Assembly: GCF_000730565.1 (NCBI RefSeq)
Contig: NZ_BBIQ01000007.1
Coordinates: forward strand, 62,001 to 126,000
DNA length: 64,000 nucleotides
Origin: Pseudomonas fulva NBRC 16637 = DSM 17717
GTDB lineage: Bacteria; Pseudomonadota; Gammaproteobacteria; Pseudomonadales; Pseudomonadaceae
Direction: 5' to 3'
Shown here: piece after piece, positions 15,857 through 24,254 of the stretch
Layout of the letters: each line of letters starts with the position of its first letter
How positions within the stretch are numbered: the first letter of the stretch is position 1
Notes under the pieces: generated by a model
What the model was told of the DNA's origin: nothing
What the model saw: the letters and a program-made list of their open reading frames with translations, nothing else
Database searches by the model: none
Position numbers and translations under genes: made by a program

Positions 15857-17202
15857 CAGTGAGATCCTTCCTGGAGCAGGCCAGTGGCCTGTATGTAAGC
15901 CCGGGTCGCGACCAATCCTTCGGGCGTCGCATGTTTGTTGCCGGACATGGCACCGATCAGCGTATCCATGTCGTAGTCCGCAGTGCACGGCCGTCGATTA
16001 CTCGACGTCTGGTCCTGCAATTGCAGGGATGCCTCCCAGGTACCCGGTAGCACCCGGCGAATGCGCGATTGCGACCCTGCGGCGATCCAGTCGTGCCACA
16101 ACTGCTTCTCGTAGGCGGTAAATACACCATACATGGGCGCGGTCGGCCCCTCGATCAGTTTCCACCAGCGGCTTTGCTCGGGAGCCTCGCCTCGGCGAAT
16201 CCAGCCTTGGGCCTGCATGGCTTCAAGAAAGGCCGGCATGGCGCCCGGCTCGGCCAGCCACTGATTAATGGTGCGCTTTTGCAGACGGCAGTGGTCCGAA
16301 TGCATGAACTGACCGAAATTGCGCTTGTGTTCCAGGGCCTGGAGCAGCTCTGCTTCCAAGTCGAAACGTGCGATGAGCGCAGGGGTGCTGATCCCCAGAT
16401 CATTGAGCCGGTAGCCCCGACGGACGCGCTCATAAAAACCCGCCACGTCATCGGCCGGGCACAATTGGCGCAGCGCCTGGAGCGACAGATGGGCATGCCC
16501 GCTGGCGGCATTGTCGATGGTGACATGCAGCTGGAAGTAAAATCCGTCGATACCCAGCTCTGCCAATTCGTACGTTGTAATCAGCAGATGCAAAGGCGGC
16601 TGTTCATAGCCAAGGTTGTAGCCAATCACTTCGGGTAGATAGTCCTGGCCATACTCGCCGAGCGCCAATTGCAAGGATGCCTGCAAGTAGCGACCATCCT
16701 CCAGGTCCGGACGCTCCAGGCAGCCGAGCCGGCTCATCAGGCGCTGGTAGATTAATACATGGTTGCAGCGAGGATCACCGCTGCCCAGTTCTTCGAGGTA
16801 CGTACGGATAAGACCGTGATAGCGTGGATCTTGCCATTCCCGCAAAGCACTGAACAGCCAGGCACCGTCTACAACCTTAGTGGGCTCAACTTGTTGCAGG
16901 AACCACAAGGCCTGGGCCCGGTTAGCAAAAAAACGCCGCGGGCCGCCCTGCTTGCGCTGATCCAGATAGGCTTTGTAGCCCTCGGCCACACCGGCAGCGT
17001 GTTGCAAACTCCAGGCGTCGAGTTGCGCCGGATCATCTGGCAAGTCGTCAGGCATGTCCTGAGCTTGCTCCAATTGGGCATCAAGCCAGGCCCGGCTGCT
17101 GGTGTCATGGCCCTCGAGCAAGGCGTGGTAACGGTCCTTCAGGCTGGGGGCGACAGATGGGGCTTGGACCATCGCGGCGGTCTGGCGGGTCATGACCGTC
17201 AT
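15856..17202 (-). CDS. Haem-oxygenase-like putative diiron oxidase (iron-containing redox enzyme family)
   Basis: A 448-residue largely helical protein of the iron-containing redox enzyme family (haem-oxygenase-like fold, related to UndA and similar diiron enzymes). Candidate metal ligands sit in YLEELGSGDPRCNH (Glu and His), ITTYELAELGIDGF (Glu) and QLHVTIDNAASGHAH (His, Asp, His), the helix pattern expected for such sites. No haem-binding motif is seen. The protein is longer than UndA-type enzymes, with extra N- and C-terminal segments. The start follows GAGGA by eight bases. Its stop overlaps the methyltransferase start. Reaction unknown; oxidative cleavage or hydroxylation would fit the fold. 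Confidence 0.72.
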   Translation of the reverse strand: MTVMTRQTAAMVQAPSVAPSLKDRYHALLEGHDTSSRAWLDAQLEQAQDMPDDLPDDPAQLDAWSLQHAAGVAEGYKAYLDQRKQGGPRRFFANRAQALWFLQQVEPTKVVDGAWLFSALREWQDPRYHGLIRTYLEELGSGDPRCNHVLIYQRLMSRLGCLERPDLEDGRYLQASLQLALGEYGQDYLPEVIGYNLGYEQPPLHLLITTYELAELGIDGFYFQLHVTIDNAASGHAHLSLQALRQLCPADDVAGFYERVRRGYRLNDLGISTPALIARFDLEAELLQALEHKRNFGQFMHSDHCRLQKRTINQWLAEPGAMPAFLEAMQAQGWIRRGEAPEQSRWWKLIEGPTAPMYGVFTAYEKQLWHDWIAAGSQSRIRRVLPGTWEASLQLQDQTSSNRRPCTADYDMDTLIGAMSGNKHATPEGLVATRAYIQATGLLQEGSH

Positions 17203-17223
17203 GGCATATTCCTCGTGCGCGTA

Positions 17224-17421
17224 TTATTGATTGGCTTTCTGCCCTGTCATCGGCTCAGGGGCTGGCGCAGAACGGGGTGCAGCGTTTTCATCGGGTTTTT
17301 GCATCTGCAAGGACGGCTTGCTGGCATCGGAATCCTTGCCGGGGTGATTATTGTCGCGGTCAAAACAACCGCCGACGATGGTCAAGGCGCCCATAAGTGT
17401 GATCAGTGGGAATGTGCGCAT
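17224..17421 (-). CDS. Small predicted lipoprotein
   Basis: A 65-residue peptide starting MRTFPLITLMGALTIVGG followed by Cys, a lipoprotein signal with the lipobox before Cys19. The mature part is hydrophilic, rich in Pro, Asp, Lys and Ala, with no recognisable domain. The start is supported by AAGGAG seven bases upstream; a longer in-frame extension crosses the hairpin upstream. It ends 21 bp before the diiron-oxidase-like gene and may be in the same transcript. Function unknown. Confidence 0.7.
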   Translation of the reverse strand: MRTFPLITLMGALTIVGGCFDRDNNHPGKDSDASKPSLQMQKPDENAAPRSAPAPEPMTGQKANQ

Positions 17422-17446
17422 GGGCGGCTCCTTGCTCGAGTAAACG

Positions 17447-17470
17447 CAGTGCCAGGCGGGCCTGGCACTG
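17447..17470 (-). terminator. Hairpin after the KGG-protein gene
   Basis: A perfect inverted repeat, CAGTGCCAGGC and GCCTGGCACTG, almost without a loop, lies 11 bases after the stop of the KGG-repeat gene and just before the small lipoprotein start. It lacks a strong U tract, so termination is likely but not certain. Confidence 0.55.
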
Positions 17471-17481
17471 CAAGGCTTCAC

Positions 17482-17655
17482 TTATGACTTGCCGCCTCTG
17501 CGGCCCGACTCGCTGGAGTGGCCAGCGTTTGCTTGGCCCCCCTTCTTGCCGGCTTCGGAAGCCTTCTCGCGGTCATTGGCGAAGTTGCCCGAATTTTTGC
17601 TACCGCCTTGGCTGCCCTGCTGGTTACCGCTACGGCTATTGTCTTTAGTGGCCAT
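17482..17655 (-). CDS. KGG-repeat stress-induced protein
   Basis: A 57-residue, Gly/Ser/Asn/Lys-rich protein starting MATKDNSRSGNQQGSQ and carrying the motifs ASEAGKKGGQA and SSESGRRGGKS. These are KGG (stress-induced bacterial acidophilic repeat) motifs, as in E. coli YciG and related small stress proteins. It is highly hydrophilic and probably disordered. In enterobacteria members are induced in stationary phase. An AGAGG lies about nine bases before the ATG. A longer open frame on the same strand covers this region but has the wrong composition, so the KGG frame is the real one. Confidence 0.88.
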   Translation of the reverse strand: MATKDNSRSGNQQGSQGGSKNSGNFANDREKASEAGKKGGQANAGHSSESGRRGGKS

Positions 17656-17802
17656 GATCTGAAACCTCTTATGACTTCGGAATGCACGGCGCCAATGCCG
17701 TACATGAATTGGGAGTCCGGACGTCCGCCAGGATTCGCATTATCGAGAAGGCTTCGGACAAACGGCGTTAAACAAGGGTATGCCCAATAGTTCGCGTCCC
17801 CG

Positions 17803-19086
17803 TCACCGGCCTGGCGTTTTGTCCCGTCGGCCCTGCTGGCCACCTAGCCAATGACCGGTTGCGGCCCAGCTAACGGCGAGTGTCGCCCCGATCAACATGG
17901 CCACTTGTGGATGGTCCCCGATAAGGTCCAGGCCCCGCTTTATCCAACCGCTGACCGCGTCACCGCCTCGATACACCACGGTGTCGATGAAGTTCTTGGC
18001 CTTGTATTTGTCTTCGGCGCTGACCACCGTGAACAGCATCTCGCGTCCTGGCCGTACCAGGGCGTACTCGCCGGCACGCCGTACGACCATCACGATGACG
18101 AACAAAACGAAGACAGGTGACAAGGCCAAACATACGAACCCAGCGGCCATGGCCAGGGGCACTGCCACCAGCAATACCCTCACACCCAGGCGTCGGGCGA
18201 GTCGACCGGTGAGAAACAGCTGCGTCAGAATAGCCAGTGCCTGAACGATTGCATCTATGGCGCCGAACACCTGCGTCTGGCGAGTGCGGTCGGTAAAGGT
18301 TTCACTGACGATGCGGGCCTGTTCGAAATAGAGGAATGTACTGACACTGGCCAGCAGCACGACGAACACGGCGATCCCGAGCAAATACGGCGTACGCATC
18401 ACCGCCGCTGCGCCTGAAAACGGATTGCCACCCAGCGCGCGGCCTTCATGGGGGGCTTCGCGGGTCGGTAGAGGGTTAGTCGTACGCCAATGCTGCAACA
18501 CCCAGGCGGCCAGTACGCTGCCCAGCAGCAGTATCGCCGCGAGCGTCAACAAACCGGAGTGTCCAAGAGGCGCCACCAGCAGTGTGCCGAGCAGCGGCCC
18601 GCTCAGCCCGCCCAGGCTTGCTCCTGCTGCCATTACACCGAACAGGCGCTTGCCTTGCTCGGTGCTGAACAAGTCGGCAAGCACACTCCAGGCCAGTGAG
18701 ATACTCAGTAGATTGAATACCGACAACCAGATATAAAACGCTCGTGCCACCCAAGGCCCGTCGGGGTGGCGTGCCAGCAACGCGGCAAAGGCGAGCAAGT
18801 TGCAGATGAAGAAGCCATAGGTCCAAGGCAGTATGTACCGGCGTCGTACACGGGAGGCCAGCCAGCCAAACACAGGCAGGCATACCACAGTGGCGATGAA
18901 GGTACCGGTGAACAGCCATTGCAGGTTTTCGACACCACCGGCAACGCCCATGGTTTCACGTACGGGCCGCAGCATGAAATAACCCGTGAACAGCATGAAG
19001 AACAGCAGGCTGCCTGCCAGAACGGCTGGCGCCTCCCCGGGCCGCATGTCCAGCATCCGCTGCAGGCGCTGCCGCCACGTCACCAT
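17803..19086 (-). CDS. MFS / NTP-NDP exchange-type transporter
   Basis: A 427-residue inner-membrane protein with about twelve hydrophobic helices. The first is near residues 19-38 (PAVLAGSLLFFMLFTGYF), followed by LRPVRETMG, a block I associate with the MFS subgroup annotated as NTP/NDP exchange transporter-like. The loop after helix 6 is long and charged. The C-terminal half contains RRAGEYALVRPGREMLFTVV, also typical. Substrate unknown. It lies four bases downstream of the Tat-exported aldo/keto reductase gene on the same strand, so the two are probably co-transcribed. Confidence 0.8.
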   Translation of the reverse strand: MVTWRQRLQRMLDMRPGEAPAVLAGSLLFFMLFTGYFMLRPVRETMGVAGGVENLQWLFTGTFIATVVCLPVFGWLASRVRRRYILPWTYGFFICNLLAFAALLARHPDGPWVARAFYIWLSVFNLLSISLAWSVLADLFSTEQGKRLFGVMAAGASLGGLSGPLLGTLLVAPLGHSGLLTLAAILLLGSVLAAWVLQHWRTTNPLPTREAPHEGRALGGNPFSGAAAVMRTPYLLGIAVFVVLLASVSTFLYFEQARIVSETFTDRTRQTQVFGAIDAIVQALAILTQLFLTGRLARRLGVRVLLVAVPLAMAAGFVCLALSPVFVLFVIVMVVRRAGEYALVRPGREMLFTVVSAEDKYKAKNFIDTVVYRGGDAVSGWIKRGLDLIGDHPQVAMLIGATLAVSWAATGHWLGGQQGRRDKTPGR

Positions 19087-19090
19087 GATG

Positions 19091-19999
19091 TCAGGAGAAC
19101 TGCTCGATGAGCGCTTGCTGCTGCGCTTGGGTCAGCAACGGGCCCTGCCCTGCTTTGAGCTGGTCCAGTTGACGGTCCAGTCGGCCAGTAGCCGGTATGA
19201 CGGCGGTGACCGCCGGGTGGCTGAGGGCGAACTTCAGGAACAGCTGTGCCCAGCTACCGATGCCCTGCTCCTGTGCCCATTCTGGAAGCGCGCGGTCCTT
19301 GACCGTGGCGAACAGACGACCGTCATCGAAGGCGCGGTTGATCAGCACCGCCACACCCTTGTCACGGCACAGGGGAAGAAGCTCACGCGCAGCGCCGGGG
19401 GCATTGACCGCGTAGTTGATCTGGATGAAGTCCAGGGCCTGGCTGCGCACGATTGCGGCCACTTCATCGTGCCCAGCGTTCAGATAGTGGGTAATGCCCA
19501 CATACCGCGTCTTGCCCTGTTGCTTGAGTTCACGTGCATAAGGTAACTGCTGCTGCCAGTCACGCAAGTTGTGCACCTGTAGCAGGTCCACGCTGTCCGT
19601 GCGCAGGCTGCGCAGCGTGCCGGCCCATTGGGCCTGGGCATCTGCGCGGCTGTTGGCGGCGATCTTGGTGGCAATGAAGCACTGGCGGTGCCATCCGCCT
19701 TCGTCGAGCAACTGCCCCAGGATACTGTCTGCTCCGCCATAATTGGGAGAGGTGTCGATGACCCGCCCGCCACCTGCGAAGAAGGCTTCAAGCACTTGAT
19801 ACAGCTGCCGATAGTCCGCTGAGCCTGCCGCGACTTCGAAGCTGCCTGACGTGCCAGCGCCGATCACCGGCAGTCGCTCATCCGTTGACGGGATGGGGCG
19901 CGACAGCATGCTCGCCGGTGCAGCTGCGCTCAGCCAGGGACTGGCGGCCAGCAGACCGATCGCAGCGCCTGCACGTAGGACTTCCCGACGTCCATACAT
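19091..19999 (-). CDS. Aldo/keto reductase with Tat signal
   Basis: A 302-residue aldo/keto reductase. The N-terminus MYGRREVLRAGAAIGLLAAS followed by an Ala-rich cleavage region looks like a twin-arginine signal, so the enzyme is predicted to be folded with its cofactor and exported to the periplasm. The barrel contains VIDTSPNYGGADSILGQLL (catalytic Asp and Tyr), FIATKI with the Lys, and the His-region block LLQVHNLRDW, which keeps the catalytic His. Exported NADPH-dependent enzymes are unusual, so cofactor supply is a puzzle unless NADP is co-exported. Next gene downstream is the MFS transporter. Confidence 0.82.
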   Translation of the reverse strand: MYGRREVLRAGAAIGLLAASPWLSAAAPASMLSRPIPSTDERLPVIGAGTSGSFEVAAGSADYRQLYQVLEAFFAGGGRVIDTSPNYGGADSILGQLLDEGGWHRQCFIATKIAANSRADAQAQWAGTLRSLRTDSVDLLQVHNLRDWQQQLPYARELKQQGKTRYVGITHYLNAGHDEVAAIVRSQALDFIQINYAVNAPGAARELLPLCRDKGVAVLINRAFDDGRLFATVKDRALPEWAQEQGIGSWAQLFLKFALSHPAVTAVIPATGRLDRQLDQLKAGQGPLLTQAQQQALIEQFS

Positions 20000-20081
20000 A
20001 GGAACTCTCCGGTAACACAGCGGAAATATCCAATGCTAGTTCTTCATAGACGCCTTGCGATCATCTTGTGTATCTGGATGT

Positions 20082-20969
20082 TTAACGCTCAGCCTGCAAC
20101 AGCAGGCGCAGATCCACAACATCGTGCGTCATCGGCGGGCACCAGTAATAGCCTCCGGTTAGCGGGCGGGTGAACTGATACAGAGCATCGATCACACCGT
20201 CTTCCATCCCACTCATGCGGCGCAACTGGACCTCGAACGAGGTGAAAGACGTACCCAAGGCCACAAATGCCAGTCCCGCACCGCGGGTGTCAGCCCAGGA
20301 AACCGAGCGACGCACCATGAAAGCTTCGGGCGCGTAGCTTTCCTGGGCAGTACGCTTCACATGCGCTGACTCGGGCGCATCATCCAGCTCTTCGTTGTCG
20401 CTCAGGCGACGGCCGATGATGTTGTCCTGCACCTGCTGAGGCAGCGATTTGAAATACTGCATGTCGTGCTTCCACAGCTGAAATGCGGCGAAGCTCGACC
20501 CCTGCAACCCTGGCGCACCTTCACCCAGGATGGCGGCCTCGATGGCGTCATCGCCACTGGGGTTTTCCGTGCCGTCTTCGTAGCCGGTCAGATCCCGGCC
20601 GCCTTGGTGAAGGAAACCATCAACGTGATCAACCAGCGCGAACGCCGGGCTTAGAAGGCGCTCCAGCGCCTGGGCCTGCAGATACAGGTCCCCGCGTTCG
20701 TCACCCCGCAACCATAGCCACAGCGCGTGCTGGGTACTGGGGTTCTCGACCGCGGCGTCCAGCAGCGGGAACGGGGTCAGGCCTTCGACGTGAGCGTTCA
20801 GCGCTTTTGCCAACGGCGCGCCCACACCCAGTGTCACACGCAGGCCGTCGACATGGCCCAGCAAGGCGTCTAACGCCGCAGGCACGGCCTCGGTTGACTC
20901 GATGGAAAAGAACAGGTGACGCGCGTGCACCGGCACGGGCGTGGCAAGCAGACCTTGCTGATACGACAT
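20082..20969 (-). CDS. DyP-type haem peroxidase
   Basis: A 295-residue dye-decolourising peroxidase. It has the GxxDG motif in LTGYEDGTENP (distal Asp), the proximal His region ESAHVKRTAQESY, the conserved RRSVSW arginine, and the C-terminal LAFVALGTSFTSFEVQLRRM block. Lack of a signal peptide and the length of about 300 fit the cytoplasmic YfeX/class B (P-type) group. It oxidises aromatic or porphyrin substrates with hydrogen peroxide. It stands alone, 82 bp upstream of the AKR gene on the same strand. Confidence 0.92.
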   Translation of the reverse strand: MSYQQGLLATPVPVHARHLFFSIESTEAVPAALDALLGHVDGLRVTLGVGAPLAKALNAHVEGLTPFPLLDAAVENPSTQHALWLWLRGDERGDLYLQAQALERLLSPAFALVDHVDGFLHQGGRDLTGYEDGTENPSGDDAIEAAILGEGAPGLQGSSFAAFQLWKHDMQYFKSLPQQVQDNIIGRRLSDNEELDDAPESAHVKRTAQESYAPEAFMVRRSVSWADTRGAGLAFVALGTSFTSFEVQLRRMSGMEDGVIDALYQFTRPLTGGYYWCPPMTHDVVDLRLLLQAER

Positions 20970-21094
20970 GAAGAGCGAGTCCTGGGCTGAAAAGCGCGCA
21001 TGCTACTGCGCAGACCCAGACAGTGCAATGTATGCCCGAACCGGTAGGATCGCGGGGGAACTCGCTCAGCTAAAGCGCCTGTGCGCGTGAGATC

Positions 21095-21565
21095 TCAGTG
21101 ACCGGCGTCCCTGTTGCGCCGCAGCTCGCGCACCAGGCGCTTTAGCGGAGGTGCGTAGAAAAAACCGAACGACACACCACCCTCGCGCCCTTTGACGGCA
21201 TGGTGCAACCGATGGGCGCGGTGTAAGCGCGTCAGGTAGCGCCCCACCGGGCGCATCTTGCGCGGCCAATGACGGTGAAAAAAGCCATCATGCGCAATCA
21301 CGTACAGCGCGCCGTAAGCCGCCACCCCGCCTCCGACCCATTGCAATGGCGCGTGCCCGGCCTTGCCAACCGCCACCAGTGCCAGCGAAATGACCGCCAG
21401 TGCCAGCAGGTAAACGTCGTTGGTTTCAAGCACGCCCAGGTGGGGTTCGTGGTGCGAGCGATGTAGCCACCAGCCCCAGCCATGCATGATGTACTTGTGC
21501 GCCAAGGTGCCGACACCCTCCATGGCCACCAGTGTGCCCAGCAGGACGAGGATATTGAACAGCAT
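21095..21565 (-). CDS. crtZ: CrtZ-like carotene hydroxylase (fatty acid hydroxylase superfamily)
   Basis: A 156-residue membrane diiron hydroxylase. The histidine motifs of CrtZ are present in order: AHKYIMHGWGWWLHRSHHEP, then HDGFFHRHWP, then RLHRAHRLHHAVKG. Hydrophobic helices occupy about residues 3-20 and 50-95. CrtZ adds hydroxyls to beta-ionone rings of carotenoids. No carotenoid synthesis genes (crtE, crtB, crtI, crtY) are present in the window, so the true substrate in this host is open. It is divergent from mgtC, separated by a long leader. Confidence 0.82.
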   Translation of the reverse strand: MLFNILVLLGTLVAMEGVGTLAHKYIMHGWGWWLHRSHHEPHLGVLETNDVYLLALAVISLALVAVGKAGHAPLQWVGGGVAAYGALYVIAHDGFFHRHWPRKMRPVGRYLTRLHRAHRLHHAVKGREGGVSFGFFYAPPLKRLVRELRRNRDAGH

Positions 21566-21959
21566 GAATCAGCCCGTGACGGTCCGTAAAAAGCAAAAGG
21601 TTAACCATTGAACGTGGATTTTTCCATCGTACCCGCCGGCTTGTCAGTCTTTTCCGGATGAAGCCATTGTCATGTTTTTACCCTTGACCTGATCAAGGGT
21701 CGGGCTTATCGTCCGCGCCGCACTTTTGCATTCATCAACAGGAGCCCTGCATTGGACACTAGCCCCAGTCGCTTGCGACAGGCCCACGCAGCGCGCTAGC
21801 CAGTCAGTCTCCCATGCTGCCTGGCCGAGTTGCCAAGGTAGCCGATGTACAGCATCGCCCCCTCCTTTCCCGTGGTCCTTTCGCATCTCTGGTTGTTACC
21901 ACCGCGCCCTCCTGAGTGATGGCGTTGAAGCGGGCCTGTGCCCGCGGAAGAGGTTTGTT
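21566..21959. promoter_or_regulatory. 394-bp gene-free stretch: promoter, dyad and leader of mgtC
   Basis: This stretch separates crtZ and mgtC. It contains a good promoter on +, TTGACC (21685-21690), 17 bases, then TATCGT, with an exact dyad ACCCTTGA-N5-TCAAGGGT (21680-21700) overlapping the -35 box. From there to the mgtC ATG is a leader of about 250 nt. A 15-codon ORF (21752-21799, TTG start, AGGAG seven bases upstream) and a 33-codon Pro-containing ORF (21814-21915, no clear ribosome site) lie in it. A small hairpin CGGGC/GCCCG (21931-21944) sits just before the mgtC ribosome site. In Salmonella the mgtC leader senses Mg and ATP through short ORFs; similarity of mechanism here is inference. 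Confidence 0.5.
21752..21799 (+). CDS. Candidate 15-codon leader peptide upstream of mgtC
   Basis: A TTG-initiated ORF encoding fifteen residues (LDTSPSRLRQAHAAR) with AGGAG seven bases before the start codon. It lies early in the mgtC leader, about 40 bases after the predicted promoter. It is too short for compositional support, so the evidence is only the ribosome site and position. It could be an attenuator peptide or chance. Confidence 0.3.
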   Translation: MDTSPSRLRQAHAAR

Positions 21960-22655
21960 ATGGATTGGAACGTATTCTTGCTGCGTGTCAGCACCGCTCT
22001 GCTGCTAGGGGCCTTGATCGGCGCCGAGCGTCAACTGCGTCAGCGCTTGACTGGCCTGCGCACCAATGGCCTGGTCAGCACGGGTGCCTGCCTGTTCGTG
22101 CTGATGACCCAGGCGGTTCCGGGCATGGCACCTACCGATGCCTCCCGGGTGGCGGCCTATGTGGTGTCGGGCATCGGTTTTCTGGGCGGCGGCGTCATCA
22201 TGCGTGACGGCTTCAACGTGCGTGGGCTGAACACCGCCGCAACGCTATGGTGCACCGCGGCCATTGGCGTGTTGTGCAGCTTGGGGCTGCTACTCGAAGC
22301 AACCTTGGGTGCAGTGGTCGTGCTGTGCGCCAACATCTTGCTGCGCGATATTGCCCAGCGCCTCGACCGCCAGGAGGTGGTGCCTGCCACGGAGGTGGAG
22401 CAGCAGTTCGAGGTGCGTATCGTCTGTCGAGCCCAGGATGAAATTCAGGTCCGCAGCTTGATGCTGCACAGCTTCGGCGAGACTCAACTGCGCCTGCAGT
22501 CCTTGCATAGCGAGGACTTGGCAGACCCGGCCCGGCTGGAGGTGCGCGCCCAGCTACTGGGTACCTCACAGGCGCCAGCCCAGTTGGAGCGGCTGGTCAG
22601 CCGGGTCAGCTTGGAGAAAGGCGTCAGTTCGGTGCGTTGGCAACTTCAGGCGTGA
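21960..22655 (+). CDS. mgtC: MgtC/SapB family membrane protein
   Basis: A 231-residue protein. The N-terminal half has four to five helices with the family signature ALLLGALIGAERQLRQRLTGLRTNGLV (a Glu-Arg in the membrane), AYVVSGIGFLGGGVIMRDG, and VRGLNTAATLWCTAAIGVL. The C-terminal 90 residues form a soluble ACT-like domain. MgtC proteins support growth in low magnesium and survival in host cells by acting on the F1Fo ATPase or partners. The ATG is chosen because GGAAGAGG precedes it; earlier in-frame codons lie in the leader and are not MgtC-like. Low-magnesium control through the leader is likely. Confidence 0.92.
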   Translation: MDWNVFLLRVSTALLLGALIGAERQLRQRLTGLRTNGLVSTGACLFVLMTQAVPGMAPTDASRVAAYVVSGIGFLGGGVIMRDGFNVRGLNTAATLWCTAAIGVLCSLGLLLEATLGAVVVLCANILLRDIAQRLDRQEVVPATEVEQQFEVRIVCRAQDEIQVRSLMLHSFGETQLRLQSLHSEDLADPARLEVRAQLLGTSQAPAQLERLVSRVSLEKGVSSVRWQLQA

Positions 22656-22673
22656 GGCCAGTGCCTGCCGGGG

Positions 22674-24254
22674 CTAGGCCGGGCTGCCCGCATCCCCATG
22701 CCGTACTTCAGGATCAGCAACCGCGTAGCGGTCCCGGCCCTGGCGCTTGGCTTCATACAGGGCCGCATCTGCCGCTTCCAATAGCTGCTGCGCACTCTGT
22801 TCACTGCGCGCGGGTTCCGCCACCGCAATACCCGCACTGAATGAAACAATCCCAAGTGGGCTGCCCGCATGCACCATCATCTCCTTGCGCAGGGCTTGCT
22901 GCAGCGACTCGACAAACACCTTCGCTCCCCGTACATCCGTGTCGGGCAATAGCAAGGTAAATTCCTCGCCCCCGTAGCGTACCGCCAGGTCTGCCGGACG
23001 CTGGGCAGCCTGGCGCAGCAGTTCGCCAACGCGCTGCAGGCACTGATCGCCTGCCCCATGTCCGTAACGGTCGTTGTAGGCCTTGAAGTGATCCAGGTCG
23101 AGCATCACCACGCACACAGGGTACGCCTGTCGTCGGGCACGGCGCAGCTCGGCCTCGAACACCGCGTCCAACCTGCGACGATTGCCCAACCCTGTCAGGC
23201 TGTCGGTCAAGGCGAGGGTCTTGAGCGTCTGGTGTGCCTGGTGCAGGGCGCGCTCGATCACGATGCGTTCGCGCACCTGGCGAAGGACCACCCAACCGAA
23301 CAACGCAAGGACCATGACCAGCACCAGTAACACGAGCAGCGATTTGATCGCGTCCTGGCGCCAGGGGGCGATGATCGACTCGCGAGAAAGGCCCGCTTCG
23401 ACCACCAGTGGGTAGCTGGCCAAGGCTCGGTAGGCATACAGGCGCGGCGTGCCGTCGACAACGGCTACCGCTTCGACCAATCCCTGGGGAGCGTATGGCA
23501 GGTGGTGTTTGAAAATGTCGCTGTTGGCCAGGTTGCGTTCAAGCAGCGGCTCGACGAATGGACGCCGCACCAAAATCGTACCGTCGCGCTTGGCCAACAC
23601 CAGCGCACCACGCTCGTCGATCTTGAATTCTCCGTAGTAACGCACGAACCAGTCGACCTTGATGGTGCCCAGCAGTACCCCCGCAAAACGTCCATCCGGA
23701 AAATTCAGACGCCTTGAAATAGGTACGATCAGGTCACCCGTCGAGCGGCTGCGCACCACTGCACCGATACGAATGGCGCTGTCAGGATGGTCGCGGTGAT
23801 AGATGAAGTAATCACGGTCGCCATTGTTAGCAGCTGGTGGCGTTGCCGACCGGTCCGTGACGAGCCAGCGACCGTGGCTGTCGTAGATGAACAGGCCGTG
23901 AAGTTGCGGAATGATGCGTACTTGCTGGCTGAGCAGCCCATGCAGGCGCTTGCGATCCAAGTGCTCGAACCCATCGCCCTCCACCCGCTCCACCAGCGCC
24001 GCGCTGATTGAATCGACCTGGCGAATGGCGTCCTCGGCATGCTGTGCGGTGGCCTGGGCCAGATTGGTCACCATGTTCGCGGCATTGTGGAACGCGTCCC
24101 GGTAATCACGCCAGATTCGCCAGCCCTCTACGGCTGCGAACGTCGTCATGACCACCAACATGAACGCCAGCACCAGGCGAAACAGGGCCACCGCTCGCCC
24201 CTGGCCCGCCAGCGCAAGGGCTGTTTCTTCGTCGGTCTGCCTGGCGCTTCGCAT
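22674..24254 (-). CDS. Membrane diguanylate cyclase with periplasmic Cache-type sensor
   Basis: A 526-residue protein. A helix near residues 24-46 and a second near 300-322 flank a periplasmic sensor of about 250 residues that looks like a dCache domain (GLFIYDSHGRWLVTDRS, DYFIYHRDHPDSAIRIG). A C-terminal GGDEF domain has the intact active site RYGGEEF and an inhibitory-site RPAD five residues before it, so product inhibition by c-di-GMP is expected. There is no EAL domain. The start is set at MRSARQTDEE, with AGGGG six bases upstream; an ATG two codons earlier is also possible. It likely links an extracellular small molecule to attachment. Confidence 0.9.
   Translation of the reverse strand: MRSARQTDEETALALAGQGRAVALFRLVLAFMLVVMTTFAAVEGWRIWRDYRDAFHNAANMVTNLAQATAQHAEDAIRQVDSISAALVERVEGDGFEHLDRKRLHGLLSQQVRIIPQLHGLFIYDSHGRWLVTDRSATPPAANNGDRDYFIYHRDHPDSAIRIGAVVRSRSTGDLIVPISRRLNFPDGRFAGVLLGTIKVDWFVRYYGEFKIDERGALVLAKRDGTILVRRPFVEPLLERNLANSDIFKHHLPYAPQGLVEAVAVVDGTPRLYAYRALASYPLVVEAGLSRESIIAPWRQDAIKSLLVLLVLVMVLALFGWVVLRQVRERIVIERALHQAHQTLKTLALTDSLTGLGNRRRLDAVFEAELRRARRQAYPVCVVMLDLDHFKAYNDRYGHGAGDQCLQRVGELLRQAAQRPADLAVRYGGEEFTLLLPDTDVRGAKVFVESLQQALRKEMMVHAGSPLGIVSFSAGIAVAEPARSEQSAQQLLEAADAALYEAKRQGRDRYAVADPEVRHGDAGSPA

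Noticed and set aside
17478..17843. 121-codon minus-strand frame overlapping the KGG gene
   Set aside because: The KGG frame has the family motifs, a fitting length and a stop before a hairpin; the longer frame does not resemble a protein family.
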